A stretch of 64,000 bases of DNA from Burkholderiales bacterium 67-32. GTDB taxonomy: Bacteria > Pseudomonadota > Gammaproteobacteria > Burkholderiales > Burkholderiaceae_B. The stretch covers positions 227,910 through 291,909 of the forward strand of contig MKUP01000013.1 of assembly GCA_001898625.1 (NCBI GenBank), written 5' to 3'. The notes beneath the pieces are model-generated. The model had not been told where the DNA came from and ran no database searches. It saw only the letters and a list, made by a program, of their open reading frames with translations. Made by a program: the position numbers and the translations under genes. Positions 38,161-47,222 of this stretch are shown here, one piece after another; within the stretch, counting starts at the first letter, position 1, and each line of letters starts with the position of its first letter.

Positions 38161-39030
38161 CTACGCCGGCTCGGCGATGACGCGGTTTTCGATGTGGCCG
38201 ATGCCGTCGATCTCGACGCGCATCACGTCGCCGACCTTGAGAAAGGAAGGCGGGTCCATGGCGGCGCCCACGCCCGAGGGCGTGCCGGTGGCCAGGATGT
38301 CGCCGGGCTCCAGCGTCATGACGGTGGACAGGTAGGCGATCTGCTCGTAGATGCTGTAGATCATCTCGCCGGTGCGGGCTTCCTGGCGCACTTCGCCGTT
38401 GACCCGCATGCGCAGCGTCAGCGCCAGCGGATCGGGCACTTCGTCGTCGGTGACGATCCACGGGCCGATGGGCCCGGTGGTGTTGAAGGATTTACCCAGG
38501 GTCATGGTGGCCGAACGCCGCTGCCAGTCGCGCACCGACACGTCGTTGCAGACGAGGTAGCCGGCGATGACGTCCCTGGCCTGCGCCGCCGGTACGTGGC
38601 GGCAGCGGGTGCCGATCACCACGCCCAGCTCGGCTTCGTAGTCGAGCTTGTCGGACACGCGCGGCATGTGCACCGGGTCGTAGGGGCCGTTGATGCAGCT
38701 GACCTGCTTGTTGAACCAGACCTGGCTGTCGGGCACGTCCACGCCCGCGCGCTTGGCCTCGATCACGTGCTTGCCGTAGTTCATGCCGATGGCGAGGTAT
38801 TTGCCGGGATCGGGCACGGGCGCCTCCAGCCTGACGTCGGCCAGCGGGTAGGCCGGCGCCCGCTCGGGGTCGACGTCGCGCGCGCGCTGTAGCAGGCCGC
38901 GCCCGCCGGCGAGCAGGCCACGCAGGGTGGCGGGCAGCGCCGGGTCGGCGGCCGCGAGGTCGATCACCCGCGTGCCCTCGACCTTGCCGATGGAGGTCCT
39001 GCCGCGATGGGAGAAAGTGACGAGTTTCAT
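38161..39030 (-). CDS. fumarylacetoacetate hydrolase-family protein
   Basis: A 289-aa FAH-fold enzyme. Metal-binding residues are visible as Glu132 and Glu134 in KLDYEAELGVVIG and Asp163 in CNDVSVRDWQ. The substrate region FNKQVSCINGPYDPV resembles the larger two-domain acylpyruvase/hydratase-type proteins. In meta-cleavage pathways such enzymes hydrolyse, hydrate or decarboxylate the ring-opened product. Start ATG 39030 with AAGGAACCC upstream. It lies 11 nt after the ring-cleavage-type dioxygenase gene, which supports acting on its product. Confidence 0.9.
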   Translation of the reverse strand: MKLVTFSHRGRTSIGKVEGTRVIDLAAADPALPATLRGLLAGGRGLLQRARDVDPERAPAYPLADVRLEAPVPDPGKYLAIGMNYGKHVIEAKRAGVDVPDSQVWFNKQVSCINGPYDPVHMPRVSDKLDYEAELGVVIGTRCRHVPAAQARDVIAGYLVCNDVSVRDWQRRSATMTLGKSFNTTGPIGPWIVTDDEVPDPLALTLRMRVNGEVRQEARTGEMIYSIYEQIAYLSTVMTLEPGDILATGTPSGVGAAMDPPSFLKVGDVMRVEIDGIGHIENRVIAEPA

Positions 39031-39041
39031 GGGTTCCTTGT

Positions 39042-39977
39042 TCAGGCGGAAGAAGAAGGTAGGCCGGCCAGGGCCTGCGCCAGCGCATCGGGCGGCAGGT
39101 GGCCCCAGTCGCTGATGCGGTCGTATTCGCGCACGTCGTTCCAGTCGTCGCCCACGGTGCGGCCGGTGGCGCCGATCTCGACGCGCCAGCCATCGGGGCC
39201 CAGGCTGTAGAAGCTGACCATGCCGTCGTTGGCGTGCTGGCCCAGCGTATTGGCGAGCGGCGTACCGGCGCGCAGCGCGCGGTCGTAGGCCAGGCCCACG
39301 CTGCGCACGTGCGCGACCTCGAAGTTGATGTGATGCAGGCGCTGCGGCACCCCGGGCCGGGGCAGATAGGCGATGGCCAGCGAATGGTGGCGCGGGTTGC
39401 AATGGAAGAAGGAGACGTGCATCTCTATCTCGCCCATGGGCAGCCGCAGCCAGTCCGACAAGGCGAGGCCCAGGCCGTCGATGGCGAAGCGGCGGGCCGC
39501 GTCGTATTCCTCGGCGCTGCCCACGGCGAAGACGAAATGGCCGAAGCCCTGCCCCGCCGTGACGAAGCCCTCGGGAAAGTGCGGACTCGCGAAGGGCGTG
39601 GCCGCCTCTTCCAGCCCCGTTACCAGTTCCAGCGGGACGTCCCAAGGCGTCTGGATCACGGTCAGGTCCCGCACGCGCCGGGCCGCGCGCTCGGCCGCCG
39701 AACCGGCCCGCATGCGCCAGCCCTGGGCCGACAACCGTCCCAGCACGCGGTCGTATACCTGCGCGCCGGCCGCTTCGAAGCCCATGCAGGCGGCATCGTT
39801 GCGCGTACCCTCATGCACCCACACCCGCTGCGCCCTGCCATCGACCCGCCAGGTGGCGGCGCCGTCGGCGGCGGCTTCGCCGGGCATCAAACCCACGACC
39901 TCGGTCAAATAGGTTCCCAGGGCCGCCGGCGCCGTGCTGTCCAGGCCGATGTAGGCCGCTTCCAGTCCTGTCCTCAC
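39042..39977 (-). CDS. type I extradiol ring-cleavage dioxygenase-like VOC protein
   Basis: A 311-aa protein with the two-module vicinal-oxygen-chelate fold of BphC-like catechol dioxygenases. The iron ligands of an active enzyme can be placed: His147 in GFGHFVFAV, His216 in RLHHINFEV and Glu267 in GWRVEIG, spaced as in BphC. His197/His198 in NPRHHSLA match its acid-base His. The GTG start at 39977 has GGAGG just upstream. Placed between a hydroxylase and an FAH hydrolase, it is probably the ring-opening step. The exact catechol is unknown. Confidence 0.87.
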   Translation of the reverse strand: MRTGLEAAYIGLDSTAPAALGTYLTEVVGLMPGEAAADGAATWRVDGRAQRVWVHEGTRNDAACMGFEAAGAQVYDRVLGRLSAQGWRMRAGSAAERAARRVRDLTVIQTPWDVPLELVTGLEEAATPFASPHFPEGFVTAGQGFGHFVFAVGSAEEYDAARRFAIDGLGLALSDWLRLPMGEIEMHVSFFHCNPRHHSLAIAYLPRPGVPQRLHHINFEVAHVRSVGLAYDRALRAGTPLANTLGQHANDGMVSFYSLGPDGWRVEIGATGRTVGDDWNDVREYDRISDWGHLPPDALAQALAGLPSSSA

Positions 39978-39986
39978 GCCGGCCTC

Positions 39987-40952
39987 CTATTGCTGCACCG
40001 GCTGGGCATTCACGTCGCGCAGCACCTTTTCCCAGCGCGTGCGTTCGTCCCGCCAGTAGTGGCCGAATTCGTCCACCGACATGGGCTTGGGATAGACGCC
40101 CAGGGTGTCGAGCTTATCGACCACATCGCGCTCGGCCAGCACGGTGGCCAGGTCGCGGTTGATGCGTTCGATGGCCGGCTTGCCCGTGCCTTGCGGCGCG
40201 ACGACCGCGAACCAGCCGTTGATGACCAGCGAGGGATAGGTTTCGGAGGCCGCGGGCAGGTCGGGACGATTGGGCACCCGGCCCTCGGAGAACATCACGA
40301 CGGGCTTGAGCCGGCCGCCCTTGATCATGGGCTCGATGGGCGGCACGCCGTCGATCAGCATCTGCGCGTCGCCGCCGACCACGGCCGATATGCTCTGCGA
40401 GCTGCTGGAAAACGGCACGGCGCGCAGCGGCACGCCGGCGGCGCGCGACAGCATGTCCACCGCGAGGTTGGGCACCGAGTACAGGAAGGTGGTCGACACC
40501 ACGAAACTATCGGGCTGGCGGCGGGCCATGGCCAGCACGTCGGCCAGCGTGTTGGCGGACGACGAGGCGCTGACCGCCGCCATCATCGGGCTGATGCCCA
40601 CCATGGCCACCGGCTGGAAGTCGCGGACGATGTCGACCTGCGAACTCTTGTACATGTAGGGCGTAAGCGTCAGCACCGACGCCGGGGTGAACACGAACAT
40701 GTGGTCATCGCGCTCGGCCGATTTCACCGCCGCCAGTCCGACCAGGCCGCCGGCGCCGGGTTTGTTCTCGACGATGACCGGCTGGCCCCAGAGCTTGGAC
40801 AGCTTGTCGCCCAGCAGCCGGGCCATGATGTCGGGCGCCGTCCCGGCCGCCCCGGGCAGGACCAGCCGTACGGGACGAGTCGGCCAGGCGGCCGCGGTCT
40901 GGGCGGCCCCGACCAGACATGCCGCCACGATCAAATGCAATATGCGCGCCAT
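39987..40952 (-). CDS. Bug/TctC-family periplasmic binding protein (cluster copy 1)
   Basis: A 321-aa secreted binding protein. The signal peptide ends near QTAAAWPTRPVRLVLPG; VENKPGAGGLVG and the C-terminal PQGTGKPAIERIN segment are typical. ATG 40952 follows AGGAGA; an ATG at 40976 that overlaps the upstream amidohydrolase stop (ATGA) is an alternative and would add eight residues. With the second Bug gene at 42049 it suggests uptake of two related ligands by this catabolic cluster. No TctAB subunits nearby. Confidence 0.9.
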   Translation of the reverse strand: MARILHLIVAACLVGAAQTAAAWPTRPVRLVLPGAAGTAPDIMARLLGDKLSKLWGQPVIVENKPGAGGLVGLAAVKSAERDDHMFVFTPASVLTLTPYMYKSSQVDIVRDFQPVAMVGISPMMAAVSASSSANTLADVLAMARRQPDSFVVSTTFLYSVPNLAVDMLSRAAGVPLRAVPFSSSSQSISAVVGGDAQMLIDGVPPIEPMIKGGRLKPVVMFSEGRVPNRPDLPAASETYPSLVINGWFAVVAPQGTGKPAIERINRDLATVLAERDVVDKLDTLGVYPKPMSVDEFGHYWRDERTRWEKVLRDVNAQPVQQ

Positions 40953-40972
40953 ATGTATATGTCTCCTGTTAG

Positions 40973-42016
40973 TCATTGCTCTTTCTGGCAGGTACAGCCG
41001 AAGTCCATTCCCAGCAAGCGCGAGGCATTGCCGAAATAGAGCTTTCCTGCATCCGTTTCGTCCAGTTCCAGGTCCTCGATCGAACGAATTCCTTCACGAA
41101 TGAACATGGGACCGCCTTCAGGGTCGAAGGGGCAGTCGCTCGCGAAAACGACGTGATCCGCGCCAAAAAAATCGAGGCCACAGCGCAGCGCGGCGCTCGA
41201 TCCGCCAAGCACGGTATCGCCGTAGAAGGATTTAAAGTAAGTAATGGGTGGTTTTGACAGTGTCCGCAAGACATCCGCGACCTTGGGATCTTCGCTGCGG
41301 GAGCCCAATTGAGCCCAGAGCGTTTCGGCTCGGCCCGCAAAATACGGAAGCATTCCGCCGCAGTGATGCGTGATGACGCGCAATTCGGGCAGGCGCTCGA
41401 GCAGCCCGGAAAAAACCATGCGGGCCATGGCGATGCTGGTCTCCACGGGGTACCCCAGGACCTGCCAGATTTCGTACTTCGACATCGCCTCGCCTGGGTA
41501 GTCAGGGATCGAGGCGCTGCTCGTCGGATGCATCCAGACAGGCATGCGATATCCACGCGCGATCCGCTCAAAAATCGGGAACACCTCCGGATCGTCAAGG
41601 GGAATACCGTTGGCGCTGCTGAGCACCTGTATGCCGCGCGCGCCCAGTTTCTCAATGGCGTAGTCCATCTCGACAAGCGCCGCCGAAGGATTGTTCATGG
41701 GCAGCGACGCAACGAATGCGGGAAACTTGTCGGGCCATTTTCGGCAGATTTCCGCCATTCCTTCGTTGGCGATGCGAGCGAAGGCGGGCGAATCGCCCGG
41801 ATCCCCGAGCATTTCCGGCGAAGGCACCGAAAGGGTGATGATCTGCCGCACCTCCGGCCAGTTGTCGAGCATCCGCGTCCGCGCCTCCATGTCCCAGAGC
41901 ATGCGCAGTGAGCTCACACGCTTGACCGATCCCGGGCTTTTTGAATGCTTTTTCACGAGCTCGAGATAGGCGGGCGGCATGACATGGTTGTAGATGTCGA
42001 TCTTCAATTGCGTCAT
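40973..42016 (-). CDS. ACMSD-type amidohydrolase (decarboxylase/hydratase) with altered HxH motif
   Basis: A 347-aa TIM-barrel protein related to aminocarboxymuconate-semialdehyde decarboxylase and oxalomesaconate hydratase. Later metal and catalytic motifs are present: VWMHPTS, VITHHCGGMLPYFAGR and FASDCPFDPEGG with the metal Asp. The N-terminal HxH of the family reads DIYNHVMPP, so the first metal-binding His is replaced by Tyr. ATG 42016 is preceded by GGAGAC. It probably decarboxylates or hydrates a ring-cleavage product in the cluster. Base composition here is slightly lower in GC than its neighbours. Confidence 0.85.
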   Translation of the reverse strand: MTQLKIDIYNHVMPPAYLELVKKHSKSPGSVKRVSSLRMLWDMEARTRMLDNWPEVRQIITLSVPSPEMLGDPGDSPAFARIANEGMAEICRKWPDKFPAFVASLPMNNPSAALVEMDYAIEKLGARGIQVLSSANGIPLDDPEVFPIFERIARGYRMPVWMHPTSSASIPDYPGEAMSKYEIWQVLGYPVETSIAMARMVFSGLLERLPELRVITHHCGGMLPYFAGRAETLWAQLGSRSEDPKVADVLRTLSKPPITYFKSFYGDTVLGGSSAALRCGLDFFGADHVVFASDCPFDPEGGPMFIREGIRSIEDLELDETDAGKLYFGNASRLLGMDFGCTCQKEQ

Positions 42017-42048
42017 CAACGGTCTCCATTTCTTGTTTCTTTTCGTGC

Positions 42049-43047
42049 CTAGTCTTGTTCGATCCCGGCGGCGCTCGCCAATGCCTTCCAGCGCGCGAGC
42101 ATGTTCCCGACCAGCCGCTGGAGTTCATCAGGGGGCCCGGTACGTACGCGCAGCCCTTGCCGCTCCAGTTCGGCCACGACATCCGGGCTGTTCATCGCTT
42201 CGGCGAAGTCCCGATTGAGTCTCGTCACCAAATCCTTCGGGGTTCCTGCCGGCGCAAGAACGGCGTACCAGCCGGAAGCTTCCCCCACCCCTGGATACCC
42301 CTGCTCCTTAAAGGTCGGCACCGCGGGGAATTGCTCGCTGCGGTTGTCGCCCGTCACTGCAAGCACCTTGAGTTTCCCGGCCTGAGCCTGTGTACGGATC
42401 GACGGAATGCCTGCGATCATGGCCTGCACCTGTCCGCCGACCAGATCGGTGATCGCCCCGGCAATTCCCTTGTAGGGCACGTGAACAATGGCCAAGCCCC
42501 CCGCGTTCTTGAGGAGTTCCATCGACATGTGGTGCGGTGTGCCATTGCCCGGCGTCCCATAATTGAGTTCACCCGGGTGCTGTTTGACGTATGTGACGAA
42601 GGAGCGCAGGTCGTTCACGGGAAGCGACGGATGCACCACCAGCGCGGAATTGACTTCGGCCAGTTTCCCGATCGGCACGAAGTCCCGTATCGGGTCATAG
42701 GGAAGGTTCTTGTACAGCGCGGGTGTGATGGTGAACGTGTTGATGGCCATCAACAGCGTATGCCCGTCGGGCGCCGAACGGGCGACATGCTGCGTCCCGA
42801 TATTGCCGCTCGCCCCGGGCCGGTTGTCGACGACGACCGGCTGGCCCCAGCGCGCGGAGAGCTTGGGCGCGATGACGCGGGAAATGGTGTCGCTGCCGCT
42901 GCCGGCGGTAAATGGAACGACGAGCGTCACGAGCTTGGCCGGAAAGGGCTTTTCCGGATCCGCGCCGTGCGCCCCCCGAGAAACCGTGAGAAGGGTCCCC
43001 AACAGCACGAGACTGGCGGCCATCCAGTTGCGTCGTCGTAGGTTCAT
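42049..43047 (-). CDS. Bug/TctC-family periplasmic binding protein (cluster copy 2)
   Basis: A 332-aa secreted binding protein, with a twin-arginine-free signal peptide after MNLRRRNWMAASLVLLG. Typical motifs: VPFTAGSGSDTISR, VDNRPGASGNIGTQ, HVPYKGIAGAITDLVGGQ and LAPAGTPKDLVTRLN. It sits between the amidohydrolase and the FAD monooxygenase. It is clearly distinct in sequence from the copy at 39987, so this is not a recent duplication. Confidence 0.92.
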   Translation of the reverse strand: MNLRRRNWMAASLVLLGTLLTVSRGAHGADPEKPFPAKLVTLVVPFTAGSGSDTISRVIAPKLSARWGQPVVVDNRPGASGNIGTQHVARSAPDGHTLLMAINTFTITPALYKNLPYDPIRDFVPIGKLAEVNSALVVHPSLPVNDLRSFVTYVKQHPGELNYGTPGNGTPHHMSMELLKNAGGLAIVHVPYKGIAGAITDLVGGQVQAMIAGIPSIRTQAQAGKLKVLAVTGDNRSEQFPAVPTFKEQGYPGVGEASGWYAVLAPAGTPKDLVTRLNRDFAEAMNSPDVVAELERQGLRVRTGPPDELQRLVGNMLARWKALASAAGIEQD

Positions 43048-43095
43048 GAGTTCGTCTCCGGTTGTACTCGCATGGGGAAATAGGCCGGCTCTGTC

Positions 43096-44730
43096 TCAGG
43101 CGTGGACCGCCGCGCGGCCCGCCGCGAGTTCCAGCGCCGCGGCGCCTTCCCCCGGATCGTGGCCGCGCCAGGCCACGTACTGGTCTGGCCGGATCAGGGC
43201 CAGGTCGGCGCCATACAGCTCGCGCAGGCCGTCGACGGGCGGTGCGATCACCGTCAACGGAATGCCCGCGCCCGCCGCCTGGGCGGCCAGCGCCTGCGCC
43301 GCGTCCCGCGCGGCCGGACGGGTCGCCAGCAGCGTCAGGCCGCGAAAGGCGAAATGGTCGAACAAGGACGCGCCCTGGCCGTGGCCCGGCGCCAGCCAGG
43401 CATGCGGCGCGCGGCACCCCGGGCGCGCGGTCTGCACATAGCGCGTCGAGTCCCAGGGCTCGTCCGCCCCCTCCGGCTCGTGCGCCAGCACCGGCGACCG
43501 CTCGTAGCGGCTGCCCAGCACCACGCCCAGCGAATCGAACTCCTGGCGCTTGGAAACGAGAATGGCCCGCTCGGCTTCGCGCCGCGCGGCGTCTCCCGCC
43601 GGCCCCTCGTCCTCCAGCCCTTCGCGCCACAGGCTGCCGGAGCTGTGCGACAGGTTGTGCACGGCCTCGTCCACCACCCGGCGATGCACCTGGCGGCGCT
43701 CCGCCTCGTAGCTGTCCAGCAGCGCCTGCCCGCCCCAGCCGTCCAGCGCCGCCGCCAGCTTCCATCCCAGGTCCACCGCATCGCCGATGCCCATGTTCAT
43801 GCCGTGGCCGCCGAAGGGCGGGTGCAGGTGACAGGCATCGCCGGCCAGGAATACCCTGCCGTCGCGGTAGCGGGTGGCGATCAGGCGATGCGCGGTCCAT
43901 TCGTCGCGATGGCGGATGTCGATCGGGATGTCCAGGCCCAGCGCCGCGCGCATCAGGCCTTCGATGGCCGGCTCCTCGCCGTCGCAGCGGGCATAGCCGA
44001 AGGTCCACATGTCGTTGCCGTCCAGCGGTGCGACGACCGCCGGCGCTTCGGGGTTGACCAGCCAGTACATGACGGCCGGACCCAGCCCGTGCATGCCGGC
44101 CAGTCCCGGGGCGTGGAAGATGATGTTGCGGTGATGCGAAAGCGGCGACACACCCTCCATCCGGATGTCCAGCCGTGCGCGCACGGTGCTGCGGGCGCCG
44201 TCCGCGCCGGCCATGTACGCCGCCCGCACGCGCAGCGGTCCGGCCGGCCCCGCCAGCACGGCCTCGACCCCCTGGCCGGACTGCGAGAAATCCTCCAGCC
44301 GGGTCGAGAAGCGCAATTGCACGCCCGGCAGGCTTTCCGCATGGTCCCGCAGCACCTCCTCCACCTTGTATTGGGGCACCCACTGCGCATGCTCGGGAAA
44401 GCGCTCGTCGCGCCGGGGCGAGCAATAGAACGCATTGGCGAACCGCGCCAGCTCCCGGCCGGCCAGCCGGGTCGCGAACACCACGTTGGACGGGTAGTCG
44501 ACGCCGAAAGGCGCGACCTGCGCCAGCTTCCCGGCCACGCCCCAGCGCCGCATCAGCTCGCGCGAGCGCACGTTGGTCGTCTTGGCGCGAGGCGCGAGTC
44601 CCACCCGGTCATGCTGTTCCACCACCAGGCAGCGGCGGCCCTGCATGCCCAGTTCGATCGCCAGCGCGAGTCCCACGGGACCCGCTCCGACCACCAGCAC
44701 ATCGGTTTCCAGCAGCGTCTCGCCCGCCAT
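43096..44730 (-). CDS. FAD-dependent aromatic hydroxylase (MhpA/PHBH-like monooxygenase)
   Basis: A 544-aa group A flavin monooxygenase that would add OH to a phenolic ring with NAD(P)H. Motifs: GAGPVG at residues 15-20 (FAD Rossmann fold), a DG-containing AGADGARSTVRA segment, and GRVFLAGDACHLHPPFGG with the FAD-ribityl Asp. The last ~150 residues form a thioredoxin-like tail, as in MhpA-type enzymes. ATG 44730 is preceded by AGGAGA; an ATG 15 nt upstream lacks a ribosome site. First gene of the minus-strand cluster, divergent from its LysR gene. Confidence 0.9.
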   Translation of the reverse strand: MAGETLLETDVLVVGAGPVGLALAIELGMQGRRCLVVEQHDRVGLAPRAKTTNVRSRELMRRWGVAGKLAQVAPFGVDYPSNVVFATRLAGRELARFANAFYCSPRRDERFPEHAQWVPQYKVEEVLRDHAESLPGVQLRFSTRLEDFSQSGQGVEAVLAGPAGPLRVRAAYMAGADGARSTVRARLDIRMEGVSPLSHHRNIIFHAPGLAGMHGLGPAVMYWLVNPEAPAVVAPLDGNDMWTFGYARCDGEEPAIEGLMRAALGLDIPIDIRHRDEWTAHRLIATRYRDGRVFLAGDACHLHPPFGGHGMNMGIGDAVDLGWKLAAALDGWGGQALLDSYEAERRQVHRRVVDEAVHNLSHSSGSLWREGLEDEGPAGDAARREAERAILVSKRQEFDSLGVVLGSRYERSPVLAHEPEGADEPWDSTRYVQTARPGCRAPHAWLAPGHGQGASLFDHFAFRGLTLLATRPAARDAAQALAAQAAGAGIPLTVIAPPVDGLRELYGADLALIRPDQYVAWRGHDPGEGAAALELAAGRAAVHA

Positions 44731-44815
44731 CCCGTCTCCTTGCATGGATTCTTGAATTGACAGCAGCTTAGGCATTCGGCGAAGCTCTGGAAAGATCATT
44801 ACCTTGATATAGGTT
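44731..44815. promoter_or_regulatory. divergent lysR / monooxygenase control region with a dyad
   Basis: An 85-nt gap. ATTACC (44798-44803) and GGTTAT (44812-44817) form an imperfect inverted repeat with AT-rich centre (TTGATATA), a LysR-type site that overlaps the lysR start codon. Such placement fits autorepression plus activation of the divergent operon. Confidence 0.5.
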
Positions 44816-45763
44816 ATGAATAATCCAGATAGCCAGGATCCCCAGATCGCGGACCTGCGGGCGGTGCTGGCGCTGATCGAGGACGGCACCGTCACCCGCG
44901 CCGCCCAGCGCCTGGGCCTGACCCAGTCGGCGCTGAGCTACCAACTCGACCGCATGCGCAAGCGCTTCGCCGATCCGCTGTTCGTCCGCGTGGGCAACCG
45001 CATGGCTCCCACGCCCTTCGCCCAGCGGTTGGCCGAGCCGGCCTCGCGGGTGCTGCGCATCGTGGAAACCGAGATCGCCGGGCTGGCCCGCTTCGACCCG
45101 GCGGTGACGGACCGGGAATTCCGCATCGGCGTCAACGAGATCGGCGCCATCGTGCTGGTGCCCAAGCTGATGAAGCGCCTGGCCGAAGTCGCCCCGCACG
45201 CCCGCCTCGCGCCCACGCAGGTCTCGGCCGACACCATGGCCGCCGCGCTGGAGTCGGGCGAGCTGGACGTCGTCGCCGGCCACGTCTCGCGCCCGCACGA
45301 CGCCCTGCTGCGCCAGCATCTCTACCGCCGCGCCTACGTCTGCGTGGCCCGTCGCGACCATCCCCGCATCGGCGACGCCATGACCCTGCGCGAGTTCGGC
45401 CGAACACCGCAGGTCCAGTCCCCGTCCGTGCCCATCACCTTCGCGTGGATCAACGACCAGTTGCGCAAGCACGGCGTGCAGAGCCAGGTGCGGCTCACCA
45501 CCGAACACGTGGCCGCGATTCCCTTCATCGTGGCCGCCAGCGACCTGATCGCCATCATTCCGGACGAGGTCTACCACCTGTTCCAACCCATCGCGCCGAT
45601 CAAGAAAATCCGGCTGCCGCTGCGCATCCCGTCCATCGACGTGCACCAGTACTGGCACTCGCGCGTGGCCGGAGACCCGGCGAACCAGTTCTTCCGCGCG
45701 GTGGTCTACGCGGTGGGCTGCGAACGCCAACCCGCTTCGCCCGGCCACCTCTCGTATACTTGA
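44816..45763 (+). CDS. LysR-family regulator of the aromatic catabolic cluster
   Basis: A 315-aa LysR protein. The helix-turn-helix (about residues 14-75) reads DLRAVLALIEDGTVTRAAQR then LGLTQSALSYQLDRMRKRF. The effector domain follows, including the NodD/NahR-like INEIGAIVLVPKLMKRL-type stretch (here VNEIGAIVLV). It is divergent from the seven-gene catabolic operon with an 85-nt shared control region, so it is the probable activator. The inducer is likely the aromatic substrate or an early intermediate; this is inference. Confidence 0.9.
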   Translation: MNNPDSQDPQIADLRAVLALIEDGTVTRAAQRLGLTQSALSYQLDRMRKRFADPLFVRVGNRMAPTPFAQRLAEPASRVLRIVETEIAGLARFDPAVTDREFRIGVNEIGAIVLVPKLMKRLAEVAPHARLAPTQVSADTMAAALESGELDVVAGHVSRPHDALLRQHLYRRAYVCVARRDHPRIGDAMTLREFGRTPQVQSPSVPITFAWINDQLRKHGVQSQVRLTTEHVAAIPFIVAASDLIAIIPDEVYHLFQPIAPIKKIRLPLRIPSIDVHQYWHSRVAGDPANQFFRAVVYAVGCERQPASPGHLSYT

Positions 45764-45824
45764 CGGACTCCCGGATCTCCGCAACCGCCGGGGCGCAGCG
45801 CCGCCTCCGCCCCCTGGACACGCC

Positions 45825-46442
45825 ATGACCGCTTCCGACCGCGCCCTCACGTACTTCCCGGCTCCGCGCTCCCAGCGCTACTGCTCCCAATGCGGCAACC
45901 TGCTGGCCCACCGCATACCCGACGACGACAACCGCGAACGCGATCTCTGCGACCACTGCGGCGCGATCCACTACCAGAATCCCCGCATGGTGCTGGGGAC
46001 CGTTCCCGTCTGGGAAAAGCAGGTGCTGCTGTGCCGCCGGGCGATCGAGCCGCGCCACGGCTACTGGACCCTGCCCGCCGGCTTCATGGAACTGGGCGAG
46101 ACCACCGCCCAGGGCGCTGCCCGCGAGACCCAGGAAGAAGCCGGCGCCCGCATCGAGATGGGGCCGTTGTTCGCGGTGCTGGACATCCCCCACGTGGACC
46201 AGGTCCACATCTTCTATCTCGCGCGCCTGACCGACGTCGAGTTCGAGCCCGGCCCCGAAAGCCTGGAAGCCCGCCTGTTCGACGAGGACGAGATTCCCTG
46301 GGACGACCTGGCCTTCCGTTCGGTCTCGACCGCGCTCAGGCTGTTCTTCGCCGACCGTGCGCGCGGCACGTTCCAGATCCACAGCGACACCCTGCTGCGC
46401 GGCCCCGAACCGGTTCCCGCAATCGCCACGCCCGCCCCTTGA
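45825..46442 (+). CDS. NUDIX hydrolase with N-terminal zinc ribbon
   Basis: A 205-aa pyrophosphohydrolase. Residues 18-50 hold a zinc ribbon (CSQCGN and CDHCGA), followed by the Nudix box [20 protein letters not shown], with the catalytic Glu pair intact. This layout is found in NudC-like and other ribbon-Nudix proteins. Substrate unknown: nucleotide-sugar, NADH or dinucleotide are options. It lies 17 nt before aat. Confidence 0.9.
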   Translation: MTASDRALTYFPAPRSQRYCSQCGNLLAHRIPDDDNRERDLCDHCGAIHYQNPRMVLGTVPVWEKQVLLCRRAIEPRHGYWTLPAGFMELGETTAQGAARETQEEAGARIEMGPLFAVLDIPHVDQVHIFYLARLTDVEFEPGPESLEARLFDEDEIPWDDLAFRSVSTALRLFFADRARGTFQIHSDTLLRGPEPVPAIATPAP

Positions 46443-46459
46443 GCCCTCCGCGTCCGCGC

Positions 46460-47215
46460 ATGCCGGCCCTGCTGGAGCCGGACACGCCCTTCCCGCCGCT
46501 CGAACAGGCACTCGAGGATCCCCCGGGCCTGCTGGCCGTGGGCGCCGACCTGTCCATCGAACGGCTGCGCGCCGCGTACGCGCATGGCGTCTTCCCGTGG
46601 TACCTGCCGGGCGAACCCATTCTGTGGTGGAGCCCGGATCCGCGCATGGTGCTGTTCACCGACCGCTTCTCGCCTTCGCACTCGCTGCGCAAGAAGCTGC
46701 GGCAGGTCGAACGCGCCCCCGCCATCGAGGTCAGGGTGGACACGGCGTTCGACGACGTCATGCGCGCCTGCGCGGCGCCGCGCAGCGACGAACGTCCCGC
46801 CACCTGGATCACGCTGCCCATGCAGCGGGCCTATCGGCTCTGGCACCGGCACGGCCAGGTGCATTCGGTGGAAACCTGGATCGACGGCGAACTGGTGGGC
46901 GGCCTGTACGGCGTCAGCCTGGGCCGGATGTTCTACGGAGAATCGATGTTCACCCGGGTGGCAGACGGCTCCAAGATCGCGCTGGCCTACCTGGTTCGCT
47001 TCCTACGCCGCCACGGCGTGGAGATGATCGACTGCCAACAGGACACGCATCATCTGGCCTCGCTGGGGGGCATGACGATTGCCCGCGCGGAATTCGAGCA
47101 GCTGATTGTAAAATTCACCCGGATGCCCGAGCTTCCGTGGCGATCGGGCAGGCTGCGCCACGACGGCGAGATCGTCGACCTGGACGCACCCCACGCTGCG
47201 GCCGCTCCCGGCTGA
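46460..47215 (+). CDS. aat: leucyl/phenylalanyl-tRNA--protein transferase
   Basis: Adds Leu or Phe to proteins starting with Lys or Arg, marking them for ClpS/ClpAP. The 251-aa product has [20 protein letters not shown], the [17 protein letters not shown] region, [20 protein letters not shown] and [18 protein letters not shown], the Aat catalytic core. ATG 46460 is chosen; a TTG overlapping the NUDIX stop is in frame. It is 7 nt before bpt, so both N-degron transferases share an operon. Confidence 0.95.
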   Translation: MPALLEPDTPFPPLEQALEDPPGLLAVGADLSIERLRAAYAHGVFPWYLPGEPILWWSPDPRMVLFTDRFSPSHSLRKKLRQVERAPAIEVRVDTAFDDVMRACAAPRSDERPATWITLPMQRAYRLWHRHGQVHSVETWIDGELVGGLYGVSLGRMFYGESMFTRVADGSKIALAYLVRFLRRHGVEMIDCQQDTHHLASLGGMTIARAEFEQLIVKFTRMPELPWRSGRLRHDGEIVDLDAPHAAAAPG

Positions 47216-47222
47216 ACCGCGC

